Assembly (NCBI GenBank): GCA_038049695.1
Contig: CP142457.1
Span: 60,694,501-60,758,500 of the forward strand
DNA: 64,000 nucleotides
DNA from: Cinnamomum chago
Lineage: Eukaryota > Streptophyta > Magnoliopsida > Laurales > Lauraceae
Reading direction: 5' to 3'
In this document: piece after piece, positions 9,338 through 24,173 of the stretch
How positions within the stretch are numbered: position 1 is the first letter of the stretch
Layout of the letters: every line of letters begins with the position of its first letter
Translations under genes and position numbers: made by a program
The notes under the pieces: model-generated
Seen by the model: the letters and a program-made list of their open reading frames with translations, nothing else
Database searches by the model: none
Told to the model about the DNA's origin: nothing

Positions 9338-12000
9338 ATAAATAAAAGTAGAAATATATAAACTGTCATCAAATATCATCCCCATAATTAAAGAATAAAA
9401 TCCGAGATATATATCGAGTTATTAAAGCAATTTGCTCCTGTCTACAACTCCATCCTTAAATCTTTCATCACTCGTAGCTTTTAATGATCATCGGTGTGAT
9501 TCACTTGATAATAAATTCTTAAAAATTCAATTCCATGCAAACAGAGGGGCCCTTAAGAGAGCACATTTGTGAAAGGGAATTTAAAAGCATTGAGTGTTAT
9601 CACGTATCTAATCTAGAGCAATGACATAAAAGGTTTTGCAATCTTGAAGTCAACATCTAAACTTTATTTTTGTTGACATGCTTAGATTTGAAACTCTCGG
9701 GACCTAGCCAGAAAGCCGAACGACTGACGGAACTGGTCAAATCGAGCTCGATAACTATTTAGGACCGTAGCACTACACCACACGGTCGCATATATGCATA
9801 GAAAGGCAGTGATGTGTCGACTACTACGACATGTTTGTAGGGTTGCAAACGGAACGGTTCCGGATCGGAACTATAGTGGATTCGGACCCGTTTGTGAATA
9901 ACGGTTCCGGTTCTGAATCCGGTTTTGACGCGTAACTTGTTTAGTTGGTTCCAGACCCCGCTTCGATAGGAAAACCGGATCCGGGTCTACCTAGAGCACT
10001 GGAATCCTGTTCCAAAATCGATTCTGATTTATCTTTATTCTTGATTTTTCCCAAAATAAGCGTATCATTAAAATTGTAACAGTGCGTCAAGTCTACTACC
10101 GCTAATATTGTGCATAAAAGTGTCAAAAAAGAGTTAATTTTGATGTACAATTTGCAATATCAAATGCTCATATGCCGGGTCCCGGTTCCACAGGTCGGAA
10201 CCTATATGGACCAGGTCCCGTTTATCAATCGGAATCTAAATTAGGTTCCTGACCCGGACCCGTTTATGAAACGGAACCTAAAATAGGTTCCAGACCAAAT
10301 TTTTTACAGGTCGGAACTTCTGGGTAATCAGATAATCGGATACCCGTTTGGAACCCTACATGTTTGCGAGTATAGGCTTTTTTTTTGTCCGGTTGAAATG
10401 AAGGTTCTGCTGGTCTCACGTACATTCTCGATCGAAGATATTATGATCTCTGGTTTTTTATGGTAACAATTCTGCACCCTGTATGTCAGAGTCAATAATC
10501 TCGTAGAATCAAAGATATATTTAGTTTGGAGATTTCTTGGGAAATCTAGGTTGTGCATGGCCATGAGATATTCAAACATATACATAATTGTCATGGGCTG
10601 CATTCTCTCTGTAGGACCAGCAAAAGCGATGTGCAATGCATGGACTAAACAACAAGTGAAATAAGAAAGAGAAGGTGGAACCGGATCCGGACCCGGAACC
10701 GTTTCGTAACCAATGATTTGGCTCCGGAACCGGAACCAGAACAGTATATGGGACGGCTCTAGATCCAGGCCCGGGTCCAGGTTGAGAGTGATATTACAAA
10801 AAATATGTTTTTAAGGAGTCATTTTAGAAAATTGAGGTAATATGTTGGCTATCGGGTCCACGGGTCCGAAACAAGGTGGAACCGGACCCGGATCCATTTA
10901 CTTATCGGGGCATGATTAAGGACCCAGACTCGGTTTTAACTGGTCGGAACCTCCGGGTAATCGGTAAATCGGGGACCCATTTACATCCTTAGTCGTACGC
11001 CAGCTCAGCTGTGAGAGGTCATGGGTTTGAGTCCTCGCATCAATGCTCCCTCCCTCCCTCATAAATATATCTATATATATATTTTGGCCGAACGGGGATT
11101 CCGGATCTCAAGCACTAAGTGCAAATAAATAAAAAAAAAGCCCGAGCACTGCCCATCTATTAATAACTAAACCCCATACCCAAAGCCCAATCCATGAGCT
11201 CACTTACAAAAAAAGAAAACACTCTTCTTTTTAAGAGAAGAAATAAAATTGCTACTCTCTGACTTTTTGATTCTACTACATCCTAAATTTTGTTCTTCTT
11301 ATATTGACCATTTACTTCATTTAAATGGAAAAATAAATTTACTATTTATTGTATGTTTATTATGATTTGATATTATTTCATCCAATTGTCATTCACACAT
11401 GTCCATCCATCAATTCGTGAACCAAGCCCCGACCCGTGACCCGCAATAAGGTAAAAGAAGGAAAAAAAAGGGCTAAAAAATCGGTTTTTGATATTTCCGC
11501 CGAAAGTATCCGCGGTATACCTGAAGTTTCCAGATTTCCTCCTCTCAGAGAGGAGGAAAACTGGAAAATGCGAGTTTACCGCCGATGGCAGCAGCGGTAA
11601 GGCTTAGTGAGTGTCCAAATAAAGTTGCAAGGCCTTTTTATTTCAAATTATTAGAAAAAAGAAAAAAAAGGGCTAAAAAATCAATTTTCAATAATTATGC
11701 CGTGGTACACTTGCAATTTCCGGTATTCCTCCTCTCAGAGAGGAGGAAATCTGGAAAGTAACCGCCGATTCCAATAGTGGAAAAGCTGAGTGAGTGTCCA
11801 AATAAAGTTGCAAGGCCTTTTCTTTTCGAATTATCATAAAATAGAATGAAAGAATCGATATTTTCATTTTTTCTTGTTTCCCATATCTAGTGAACCCCCA
11901 TATAATATGAATAAAGGGAAAAAAAATCACACAAGCTGACTTTGGCTATTGACACATGTTGAATTCAATTTCTAGTTTTTCTAATAAATATGCTTCCCCC
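9338..12000. repeat. Satellite monomer A2 (2,663 bp)
   Basis: MITE at 9838-10358. Very close to A1, sharing CCCCGCTTCG. Private variants are AGCACTGGAATCC near 9995, a TTGGGAAATC change near 10537 and GTACGCCAGCTCAG near 10996, where other A copies read GTACGCCCGCTCAG. Confidence 0.95.
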
Positions 12001-14639
12001 ATAAATAAAAGTAGAAATATATAAATGGTCATCAAATATCATCCCCATAATTAATGAATAAAATCCGAGATATCAAGCTATTAAAGCAATTTGCTCCTGT
12101 CTACAACTCCATCCTTAAATCTTTCATCACTCGTAGCCTTTAATGATCATCGGTGTGATTCACTTGATAATAAATTCTTAAAAATTCAATTCCATGCAAA
12201 CAGAGGGGCCCCCTTAACAGAGCACATTTGTGAAAGGGAATTTAAAAGCATTGAGTGTTATCACGTATCTAATCTAGTGCAATAACATAAATGGTTTTGC
12301 AATCTTGAAGTCAACATCTAAACTTTATTTTTTTTGACATGCTTAGATTTGAAACTCTCGAGACCTAACCAGAAAGCCGTACGACTGATGGGACTGGTCA
12401 AATCGATCTCGATAGGTAAATAGGACCGTAGCACAACACCACACGGTCGCTTACATGCACAGAAAGGTAGTGATGTGTCGACTAGTACGACTTGTTTGTA
12501 GGGTTGCAAACTGAACGGTTTCGGATTGGAACCATATTGGACTTGAGCCCGTTTGTAAATAACGTTTCTGGTTCTAACTCATAACTTGTTTAGTTGGTTC
12601 CAGGGCCGGCTCCTATAGGAAAACCCGGATCTGAGTCTACCTAGAGGACTGGAATCCTGTTCCAAAATCGATTCTGATTTATCTTTATTCTTCATTTTTC
12701 CTAAATATATGCGTATCATTAAAATTGTAACAGTGCGTCAAGTCTACTACCGCTAATATTGTGCATAAAAATGTCAAAAAAAGAGTTAATTTTGATGTAC
12801 AATTTGCAATATCAAATGCTCATATGCCGGGTCCCGGGTCCACAGGTCGGAACCTATATGGACCCGGTCCCGTTTATCAATCGGAATCTAAATTAGGTTC
12901 CTGACCCGGACCCGTTTATGAAACGGAACCTAAAATAGGTTCCAGACCAAATTTTTTACAGGTCGGAACTTCTGGGTAATCAGATAATCGGATACCCGTT
13001 TGGGACCCAACATGTTTGCGAGTATAGGCTTTTTTTTTTGTCCGGTTGAAATGAAGGTTCTGCTGGTCTCACGTACATTCTCGATCGAAGATATTATGAT
13101 CTCTGGTTTTTTATGGTAACAATTCTGCACCCTGTATGTCAGAGTCAATAATCTCGTGGAATCAAAGATATATTTAGTTTGGAGATTTCTCGGGAAATCT
13201 AGGTTGTGCATGGCCATGAGATACTCAAAGACATACATAATTGTCATGGGCTGCATTCTCACTATAGGACTAGCAAAAACGATGTGCAATGCATGGGCTA
13301 AATAACAAGTGAAGTAAGAAAGAGTAGGGGGAACCGGATCCGGACCCGGAACCTATTCCATGGCTCAGGAACCGGAACCAGAACAGTATATGGGACGGCT
13401 CTATATCCAGGCCCGGGTCTAGGTAGAGAATGATATTAAAAAAATATGTTTTATAGGAGAGATTTTAGAAAATTGAGGTAATACGTTGGGTATCGGGTCC
13501 ACGGGTCCGAACCAAGGTGGAACCGGACTCGGACCCATTTACTTATCGGGGCATGATTAAGGAGCTAGATCCGGTTTTAACGGGTCGGAACCTCCGGGTA
13601 ATCGGAGAATCTGGGGCTCATTTACATCCTTAGTCGTACGCCAGCTCCACTGTGAGAAGTCATGGGTTTGAGTCCTCACATCACTGCTCCCTCCCTCCCT
13701 CATAAGTACATCTATATATATTTTGGCCGAACGGGGATTCCGGATCTCAAGCACTATGTGCAAATAAATAAAGAAAAAAACCCGAGTACTGCCCATCTAT
13801 TAATAACTAAACCCCATACCCAGATCCCAATCCATGAGCTCACTTACAAACAAAGAAAACACTCTCCTTTTTAAGAGAAGAAATAAAAATGCTACTCTCT
13901 GACCTTTTGATTCTACTACATCCTAAATGTTGTTCTCTCTTATATTGACCATTTACTTCATTTAAATGGGAAAATAAATTTACTATTTATTGTATGTTTA
14001 TTATGATTTGATATTATTTCATCCAATTGTTATTCACACATGTCCATCTATCATTTCGTGAACCAAGCCCCGACCCGTGACCCGCAATAAGGTAAAAGAA
14101 GGCCAAAAAACCGGTTTTTGATATTTCCACCGTATGTATCCGCGGTATACCTGAAGTTTCAAGATTTCCTCCTCTCAGAGAGGAGGAAAACTGGAAAATG
14201 CGAGTTTACCGCCGAGGGAAGCAGTTGCAAAGCTTAGTGAGTGTCCAAATAAAGTCGCAAGGCCTTTATATTTCAAATTATCAATAAAAGGAGGAAAAAA
14301 AAGGCTAAAAAATCGGTTTTCAATATTTCCGCCGCGATATACTTGCAATTTCCGGTTTTCCTCCTCTTAGAGAGGAGGAAATCTGGAAAGTAACGAGTTT
14401 ACCGCCGATTTAAGCAGCGGTAAAGCTGAGTGAGTGTCCAAATAAAGTTGCAAGGCCTTTTCTTTTCCAATTAACATAAAATAGAATGAAAGAATCGATA
14501 GTTGTATTTTTTCTTGTTTCCCATATCTAGTGAATCCCCATATAATAGGAATAAAGAGAAAAAAATCACACAAGCTGACTTTGACAATTGACACATGTTG
14601 AATTCAATTTCTAGTTTTTCATATAAATATGCTTTCCTC
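12001..14639. repeat. Satellite monomer B2 (2,639 bp)
   Basis: MITE at 12499-13010. Near-identical to B1, but with a 10-T run near 13030. This changes the reading frame of the exon-like segment and accounts for the 1-bp length difference. Confidence 0.95.
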
Positions 14640-17303
14640 ATAAATAAAAGTAGAAATATATAAACTGTCATCAAATATCATCCCCATAATTAAAGAATAA
14701 AATCCGAGATATATATCGAGTTATTAAAGCAATTTGCTCCTGTCTACAACTCCATCCTTAAATCTTTCATCACTCGTAGCTTTTAATGATCATCGGTGTG
14801 ATTCACTTGATAATAAATTCTTAAAAATTCAATTCCATGCAAACAGAGGGGCCCTTAAGAGAGCACATTTGTGAAAGGGAATTTAAAAGCATTGAGTGTT
14901 ATCACGTATCTAATCTAGAGCAATGACATAAAAGGTTTTGCAATCTTGAAGTCAACATCTAAACTTTATTTTTGTTGACATGCTTAGATTTGAAACTCTC
15001 GGGACCTAGCCAGAAAGCCGAACGACTGACGGAACTGGTCAAATCGAGCTCGATAACTATTTAGGACCGTAGCACTACACCACACGGTCGCATATATGCA
15101 TAGAAAGGCAGTGATGTGTCGACTACTACGACATGTTTGTAGGGTTGCAAACGGAACGGTTCCGGATCGGAACTATAGTGGATTCGGACCCGTTTGTGAA
15201 TAACGGTTCCGGTTCTGAATCCGGTTTTGACGCGTAACTTGTTTAGTTGGTTCCAGACCCAGCTTCGATAGGAAAACCGGATCCGGGTCTACCTAGAGGA
15301 CCGGAATCCTGTTCCAAAATCGATTCTGATTTATCTTTATTCTTGATTTTTCCTAAAATAAGCGTATCATTAAAATTGTAACAGTGCGTCAAGTCTACTA
15401 CCGCTAATATTGTGCATAAAAGTGTCAAAAAAGAGTTAATTTTGATGTAGAATTTGCAATATCAAATGCTCATATGCCGGGTCCCGGTTCCACAGGTCGG
15501 AACCTATATGGACCAGGTCCCGTTTATCAATCGGAATCTAAATTAGGTTCCTGACCCGGACCCGTTTATGAAACGGAACCTAAAATAGGTTCCAGACCAA
15601 ATTTTTTACAGGTCGGAACTTCTGGGTAATCAGATAATCGGATACCCGTTTGGAACCCTACATGTTTGCGAGTATAGGCTTTTTTTTTGTCCGGTTGAAA
15701 TGAAGGTTCTGCTGGTCTCACGTACATTCTCGATCGAAGATATTATGATCTCTGGTTTTTTATGGTAACAATTCTGCACCCTGTATGTCAGAGTCAATAA
15801 TCTCGTAGAATCAAAGATATATTTAGTTTGGAGATTTCTCGGGAAATCTAGGTTGTGCATGGCCATGAGATATTCAAACATATACATAATTGTCATGGGC
15901 TGCATTCTCTCTGTAGGACCAGCAAAAGCGATGTGCAATGCATGGACTAAACAACAAGTGAAATAAGAAAGAGAAGGTGGAACCGGATCCGGACCCGGAA
16001 CCGTTTCGAAACCAATGATATGGCTCCGGAACCGGAACCAGAACAGTATATGGGACGGCTCTAGATCCAGGCCCGGGTCCAGGTTGAGAGTGATATTACA
16101 AAAAAATATGTTTTTAAGGAGTCATTTTAGAAAATTGAGGTAATATGTTGGCTATCGGGTCCACGGGTCCGAAACAAGGTGGAACCGGACCCGGATCCAT
16201 TTACTTATCGGGGCATGATTAAGGACCCAGACTCGGTTTTAACTGGTCGGAACCTCCGGGTAATCGGTAAATCGGGGACCCATTTACATCCTTAGTCGTA
16301 CGCCCGCTCAGCTGTGAGAGGTCATGGGTTTGAGTCCTCGCATCAATGCTCCCTCCCTCCCTCATAAATATATCTATATATATATTTTGGCCGAACGGGG
16401 ATTCCGGATCTCAAGCACTAAGTGCAAATAAATAAAAAAAAAGCCCGAGCACTGCCCATCTATTAATAACTAAACCCCATACCCAAAGCCCAATCCATGA
16501 GCTCACTTACAAAAAAAGAAAACACTCTTCTTTTTAAGAGAAGAAATAAAATTGCTACTCTCTGACTTTTTGATTCTACTACATCCTAAATTTTGTTCTT
16601 CTTATATTGACCATTTACTTCATTTAAATGGAAAAATAAATTTACTATTTATTGTATGTTTATTATGATTTGATATTATTTCATCCAATTGTCATTCACA
16701 CATGTCCATCCATCAATTCGTGAACCAAGCCCCGACCCGTGACCCGCAATAAGGTAAAAGAAGGAAAAAAAAGGGCTAAAAAATCGGTTTTTGATATTTC
16801 CGCCGAAAGTATCCGCGGTATACCTGAAGTTTCCAGATTTCCTCCTCTCAGAGAGGAGGAAAACTGGAAAATGCGAGTTTACCGCCGATGGCAGCAGCGG
16901 TAAGGCTTAGTGAGTGTCCAAATAAAGTCGCAAGGCCTTTTTATTTCAAATTATCAGAAAAAAGAAAAAAAAAGGCTAAAAAATCAATTTTCAATAATTA
17001 TGCCGTGGTACACTTGCAATTTCCGGTATTCCTCCTCTCAGAGAGGAGGAAATCTGGAAAGTAACCGCCGATTCCAGTAGTGGAAAAGCTGAGTGAGTGT
17101 CCAAATAAAGTTGCAAGGCCTTTTCTTTTCGAATTATCATAAAATAGAATGAAAGAATCGATATTTTCATTTTTTCTTGTTTCCCATATCTAGTGAACCC
17201 CCATATAATATGAATAAAGGGAAAAAAAATCACACAAGCTGACTTTGGCTATTGACACATGTTGAATTCAATTTCTAGTTTTTCTAATAAATATGCTTCC
17301 CCC
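14640..17303. repeat. Satellite monomer A3 (2,664 bp)
   Basis: MITE at 15140-15660. It shares GATGTAGAATTTGC (near 15445) with A4 only, and GACCGGAATCC with A4 and A5, showing that A3 and A4 are closest relatives. Confidence 0.95.
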
Positions 17304-19941
17304 ATAAATAAAAGTAGAAATATATAAATGGTCATCAAATATCATCCCCATAATTAATGAATAAAATCCGAGATATCAAGCTATTAAAGCAATTTGCTCT
17401 TGTCTACAACTCCATCCTTAAATCTTTCATCACTCGTAGCCTTTAATGATCATCGGTGTGATTCACTTGATAATAAATTCTTAAAAATTCAATTCCATGC
17501 AAACAGAGGGGCCCCCTTAACAGAGCACATTTGTGAAAGGGAATTTAAAAGCATTGAGTGTTATCACGTATCTAATCTAGTGCAATAACATAAATGGTTT
17601 TGCAATCTTGAAGTCAACATCTAAACTTTATTTTTTTTGACATGCTTAGATTTGAAACTCTCGAGACCTAACCAGAAAGCCGTACGACTGATGGGACTGG
17701 TCAAATCGATCTCGATAGGTAAATAGGACCGTAGCACAACACCACACGGTCGCTTACATGCACAGAAAGGTAGTGATGTGTAGACTAGTACGACTTGTTT
17801 GTAGGGTTGCAAACTGAACGGTTTCGGATTGGAACCATATTGGACTTGAGCCCGTTTGTAAATAACGTTTCTGGTTCTAACTCATAACTTGTTTAGTTGG
17901 TTCCAGGGCCGGCTCCTATAGGAAAACCCGGATCTGAGTCTACCTAGAGGACTGGAATCCTGTTCCAAAATCGATTCTGATTTATCTTTATTCTTCATTT
18001 TTCCTAAATATATGCGTATCATTAAAATTGTAACAGTGCGTCAAGTCTACTACCGCTAATATTGTGCATAAAAATGTCAAAAAAAGAGTTAATTTTGATG
18101 TACAATTTGCAATATCAAATGCTCATATGCCGGGTCCCGGGTCCACAGGTCGGAACCTATATGGACCCGGTCCCGTTTATCAATCGGAATCTAAATTAGG
18201 TTCCTGACCCGGACCCGTTTATGAAACGGAACCTAAAATAGGTTCCAGACCAAATTTTTTACAGGTCGGAACTTCTGGGTAATCAGATAATCGGATACCC
18301 GTTTGGGACCCAACATGTTTGCGAGTATAGGCTTTTTTTTTGTCCGGTTGAAATGAAGGTTCTGCTGGTCTCACGTACATTCTCGATCGAAGATATTATG
18401 ATCTCTGGTTTTTTATGGTAACAATTCTGCACCCTGTATGTCAGAGTCAATAATCTCGTGGAATCAAAGATATATTTAGTTTGGAGATTTCTCGGGAAAT
18501 CTAGGTTGTGCATGGCCATGAGATACTCAAAGACATACATAATTGTCATGGGCTGCATTCTCACTATAGGACTAGCAAAAACGATGTGCAATGCATGGGC
18601 TAAATAACAAGTGAAGTAAGAAAGAGTAGGGGGAACCGGATCCGGACCCGGAACCGATTCCATGGCTCAGGAACCGGAACCAGAACAGTATATGGGACGG
18701 CTCTATATCCAGGCCCGGGTCTAGGTAGAGAATGATATTAAAAAAATATGTTTTATAGGAGAGATTTTAGAAAATTGAGGTAATACGTTGGGTATCGGGT
18801 CCACGGGTCCGAACCAAGGTGGAACCGGACTCGGACCCATTTACTTATCGGGGCATGATTAAGGAGCTAGATCCGGTTTTAACGGGTCGGAACCTCCGGG
18901 TAATCGGAGAATCTGGGGCTCATTTACATCCTTAGTCGTACGCCAGCTCCACTGTGAGAAGTCATGGGTTTGAGTCCTCACATCACTGCTCCCTCCCTCC
19001 CTCATAAGTACATTTATATATATTTTGGCCGAACGGGGATTCCGGATCTCAAGCACTATGTGCAAATAAATAAAGAAAAAAACCCGAGTACTGCCCATCT
19101 ATTAATAACTAAACCCCATACCCAAATCCCAATCCATGAGCTCACTTACAAACAAAGAAAACACTCTCCTTTTTAAGAGAAGAAATAAAAATGCTACTCT
19201 CTGACCTTTTGATTCTACTACATCCTAAATGTTGTTCTCTCTTATATTGACCATTTACTTCATTTAAATGGGAAAATAAATTTACTATTTATTGTATGTT
19301 TATTATGATTTGATATTATTTCATCCAATTGTTATTCACACATGTCCATCTATCATTTCGTGAACCAAGCCCCGACCCGTGACCCGCAATAAGGTAAAAG
19401 AAGGCTAAAAAACCGGTTTTTGATATTTCCACCGTATGTATCCGCGGTATACCTGAAGTTTCAAGATTTCCTCCTCTCAGAGAGGAGGAAAACTGGAAAA
19501 TGCGAGTTTACCGCCGAGGGAAGCAGTTGCAAAGCTTAGTGAGTGTCCAAATAAAGTCGCAAGGCCTTTATATTTCAAATTATCAATAAAAGGAGGAAAA
19601 AAAAGGCTAAAAAATCGGTTTTCAATATTTCCGCCGCGATATACTTGCAATTTCCGGTTTTCCTCCTCTTAGAGAGGAGGAAATCTGGAAAGTAACGAGT
19701 TTACCGCCGATTTAAGCAGCGGTAAAGCTGAGTGAGTGTCCAAATAAAGTTGCAAGGCCTTTTCTTTTCCAATTAACATAAAATAGAATGAAAGAATCGA
19801 TAGTTGTATTTTTTCTTGTTTCCCATATCTAGTGAATCCCCATATAATAGGAATAAAGAGAAACAAATCACACAAGCTGACTTTGACAATTGACACATGT
19901 TGAATTCAATTTCTAGTTTTTCATATAAATATGCTTTCCTT
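17304..19941. repeat. Satellite monomer B3 (2,638 bp)
   Basis: MITE at 17802-18313. It shares GTGTAGACTAGTACG (near 17777) with B4 and B5, where other B copies read GTGTCGACTAG. Its end reads TTTCCTTATAAAT, shared with the end of B4. 9-T run. Confidence 0.95.
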
Positions 19942-22604
19942 ATAAATAAAAGTAGAAATATATAAACTGTCATCAAATATCATCCCCATAATTAAAGAAT
20001 AAAATCCGAGATATATATCGAGTTATTAAAGCAATTTGCTCCTGTCTACAACTCCATCCTTAAATCTTTCATCACTCGTAGCTTTTAATGATCATCGGTG
20101 TGATTCACTTGATAATAAATTCTTAAAAATCCAATTCCATGCAAACAGAGGGGCCCTTAAGAGAGCACATTTGTGAAAGGGAATTTAAAAGCATTGAGTG
20201 TTATCACGTATCTAATCTAGAGCAATGACATAAAAGGTTTTGCAATCTTGAAGTCAACATCTAAACTTTATTTTTGTTGACATGCTTAGATTTGAAACTC
20301 TCGGGACCTAGCCAGAAAGCCGAACGACTGACGGAACTGGTCAAATCGAGCTCGATAACTATTTAGGACCGTAGCACTACACCACACGGTCGCATATATG
20401 CATAGAAAGGCAGTGATGTGTCGACTACTACGACATGTTTGTAGGGTTGCAAACGGAACGGTTCCGGATCGGAACTATAGTGGATTCAGACCCGTTTGTG
20501 AATAACGGTTCCGGTTCTGAATCCGGTTTTGACGCGTAACTTGTTTAGTTGGTTCCAGACCCAGCTTCGATAGGAAAACCGGATCCGGGTCTACCTAGAG
20601 GACCGGAATCCTGTTCCAAAATCGATTCTGATTTATCTTTATTCTTGATTTTTCCTAAAATAAGCGTATCATTAAAATTGTAACAGTGCGTCAAGTCTAC
20701 TACCGCTAATATTGTGCATAAAAGTGTCAAAAAAGAGTTAATTTTGATGTAGAATTTGCAATATCAAATGCTCATATGCCGGGTCCCGGTTCCACAGGTC
20801 GGAACCTATATGGACCAGGTCCCGTTTATCAATCGGAATCTAAATTAGGTTCCTGACCCGGACCCGTTTATGAAACGGAACCTAAAATAGGTTCCAGACC
20901 AAATTTTTTACAGGTCGGAACTTCTGGGTAATCAGATAATCGGATACCCGTTTGGAACCCTACATGTTTGCGAGTATAGGCTTTTTTTTTGTCCGGTTGA
21001 AATGAAGGTTCTGCTGGTCTCACGTACATTCTCGATCGAAGATATTATGATCTCTGGTTTTTTATGGTAACAATTCTGCACCCTGTATGTCAGAGTCAAT
21101 AATCTCGTAGAATCAAAGATATATTTAGTTTGGAGATTTCTCGGGAAATCTAGGTTGTGCATGGCCATGAGATATTCAAACATATACATAATTGTCATGG
21201 GCTGCATTCTCTCTGTAGGACCAGCAAAAGCGATGTGCAATGCATGGACTAAACAACAAGTGAAATAAGAAAGAGAAGGTGGAACCGGATCCGGACCCGG
21301 AACCGTTTCGGAACCAATGATATGGCTCCGGAACCGGAACCAGAACAGTATATGGGACGGCTCTAGATCCAGGCCCGGGTCCAGGTTGAGAGTGATATTA
21401 CAAAAAATATGTTTTTAAGGAGTCATTTTAGAAAATTGAGGTAATATGTTGGCTATCGGGTCCACGGGTCCGAAACAAGGTGGAACCGGACCCGGATCCA
21501 TTTACTTATCGGGGCATGATTAAGGACCCAGACTCGGTTTTAACTGGTCGGAACCTCCGGGTAATCGGTAAATCGGGGACCCATTTACATCCTTAGTCGT
21601 ACGCCCGCTCAGCTGTGAGAGGTCATGGGTTTGAGTCCTCGCATCAATGCTCCCTCCCTCCCTCATAAATATATCTATATATATATTTTGGCCGAACGGG
21701 GATTCCGGATCTCAAGCACTAAGTGCAAATAAATAAAAAAAAAGCCCGAGCACTGCCCATCTATTAATAACTAAACCCCATACCCAAAGCCCAATCCATG
21801 AGCTCACTTACAAAAAAAGAAAACACTCTTCTTTTTAAGAGAAGAAATAAAATTGCTACTCTCTGACTTTTTGATTCTACTACATCCTAAATTTTGTTCT
21901 TCTTATATTGACCATTTACTTCATTTAAATGGAAAAATAAATTTACTATTTATTGTATGTTTATTATGATTTGATATTATTTCATCCAATTGTCATTCAC
22001 ACATGTCCATCCATCAATTCGTGAACCAAGCCCCGACCCGTGACCCGCAATAAGGTAAAAGAAGGAAAAAAAAGGGCTAAAAAATCGGTTTTTGATATTT
22101 CCGCCGAAAGTATCCGCGGTATACCTGAAGTTTCCAGATTTCCTCCTCTCAGAGAGGAGGAAAACTGGAAAATGCGAGTTTACCGCCGATGGCAGCAGCG
22201 GTAAGGCTTAGTGAGTGTCCAAATAAAGTCGCAAGGCCTTTTTATTTCAAATTATCAGAAAAAAGAAAAAAAAAGGCTAAAAAATCAATTTTCAATAATT
22301 ATGCCGTGGTACACTTGCAATTTCCGGTATTCCTCCTCTCAGAGAGGAGGAAATCTGGAAAGTAACCGCCGATTCCAGTAGTGGAAAAGCTGAGTGAGTG
22401 TCCAAATAAAGTTGCAAGGCCTTTTCTTTTCGAATTATCATAAAATAGAATGAAAGAATCGATATTTTCATTTTTTCTTGTTTCCCATATCTAGTGAACC
22501 CCCATATAATATGAATAAAGGGAAAAAAAATCACACAAGCTGACTTTGGCTATTGACACATGTTGAATTCAATTTCTAGTTTTTCTAATAAATATGCTTC
22601 CCCC
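19942..22604. repeat. Satellite monomer A4 (2,663 bp)
   Basis: MITE at 20442-20962. Private variants are GATTCAGACCCG near 20486 and TTTCGGAACCAATG near 21307. It shares AAAAATCCAATTCC with A5 and A6. Confidence 0.95.
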
Positions 22605-24173
22605 ATAAATAAAAGTAGAAATATATAAATGGTCATCAAATATCATCCCCATAATTAATGAATAAAATCCGAGATATCAAGCTATTAAAGCAATTTGCTC
22701 CTGTCTACAACTCCATCCTTAAATCTTTCATCACTCGTAGCCTTTAATGATCATCGGTGTGATTCACTTGATAATAAATTCTTAAAAATTCAATTCCATG
22801 CAAACAGAGGGGCCCCCTTAACAGAGCACATTTGTGAAAGGGAATTTAAAAGCATTGAGTGTTATCACGTATCTAATCTAGTGCAATAACATAAATGGTT
22901 TTGCAATCTTGAAGTCAACATCTAAACTTTATTTTTTTTGACATGCTTAGATTTGAAACTCTCGAGACCTAACCAGAAAGCCGTACGACTGATGGGACTG
23001 GTCAAATCGATCTCGATAGGTAAATAGGACCGTAGCACAACACCACACGGTCGCTTACATGCACAGAAAGGTAGTGATGTGTAGACTAGTACGACTTGTT
23101 TGTAGGGTTGCAAACTGAACGGTTTCGGATTGGAACCATATTGGACTTGAGCCCGTTTGTAAATAACGTTTCTGGTTCTAACTCATAACTTGTTTAGTTG
23201 GTTCCAGGGCCGGCTCCTATAGGAAAACCCGGATCTGAGTCTACCTAGAGGACTGGAATCCTGTTCCAAAATCGATTCTGATTTATCTTTATTCTTCATT
23301 TTTCCTAAATATATGCGTATCATTAAAATTGTAACAGTGCGTCAAGTCTACTACCGCTAATATTGTGCATAAAAATGTCAAAAAAAGAGTTAATTTTGAT
23401 GTACAATTTGCAATATCAAATGCTCATATGCCGGGTCCCGGGTCCACAGGTCGGAACCTATATGGACCCGGTCCCGTTTATCAATCGGAATCTAAATTAG
23501 GTTCCTGACCCGGACCCGTTTATGAAACGGAACCTAAAATAGGTTCCAGACCAAATTTTTTACAGGTCGGAACTTCTGGGTAATCAGATAATCGGATACC
23601 CGTTTGGGACCCAACATGTTTGCGAGTATAGGCTTTTTTTTTTGTCCGGTTGAAATGAAGGTTCTGCTGGTCTCACGTACATTCTCGATCGAAGATATTA
23701 TGATCTCTGGTTTTTTATGGTAACAATTCTGCACCCTGTATGTCAGAGTCAATAATCTCGTGGAATCAAAGATATATTTAGTTTGGAGATTTCTCGGGAA
23801 ATCTAGGTTGTGCATGGCCATGAGATACTCAAAGACATACATAATTGTCATGGGCTGCATTCTCACTATAGGACTAGCAAAAACGATGTGCAATGCATGG
23901 GCTAAATAACAAGTGAAGTAAGAAAGAGTAGGGGGAACCGGATCCGGACCCGGAACCGTTTCGGAACCGATTCCATGGCTCAGGAACCGGAACCAGAACA
24001 GTATATGGGACGGCTCTATATCCAGGCCCGGGTCTAGGTAGAGAATGATATTAAAAAAATATGTTTTATAGGAGAGATTTTAGAAAATTGAGGTAATACG
24101 TTGGGTATCGGGTCCACGGGTCCGAACCAAGGTGGAACCGGACTCGGACCCATTTACTTATCGGGGCATGATT
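22605..24173. repeat. Satellite monomer B4, left part (continues at 31706)
   Basis: First 1,569 bp of B4, split by element 2. MITE at 23103-23614, 10-T run, and an 11-bp extra CCGTTTCGGAA-type segment near 23957 shared only with B7. TGATT at 24169-24173 is the left target-site duplication of element 2. Confidence 0.95.

Larger units (their letters stand above)
4028..24173. repeat. Satellite array, left block: dimeric higher-order repeat of about 5.30 kb
   Basis: It contains tandem A and B monomers A1-B1 to A4 and the first 1,569 bp of B4. A starts at 4036, 9338, 14640 and 19942, and B at 6700, 12001, 17304 and 22605 (phase set at the shared ATAAATAAAAG). Dimers of 5,302 bp recur with very few differences, whereas A and B differ clearly from each other. 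No credible gene was found. The short frames that recur in every copy follow from the repeat itself. Bases 4028-4035 belong to the end of the preceding B monomer. Confidence 0.97.
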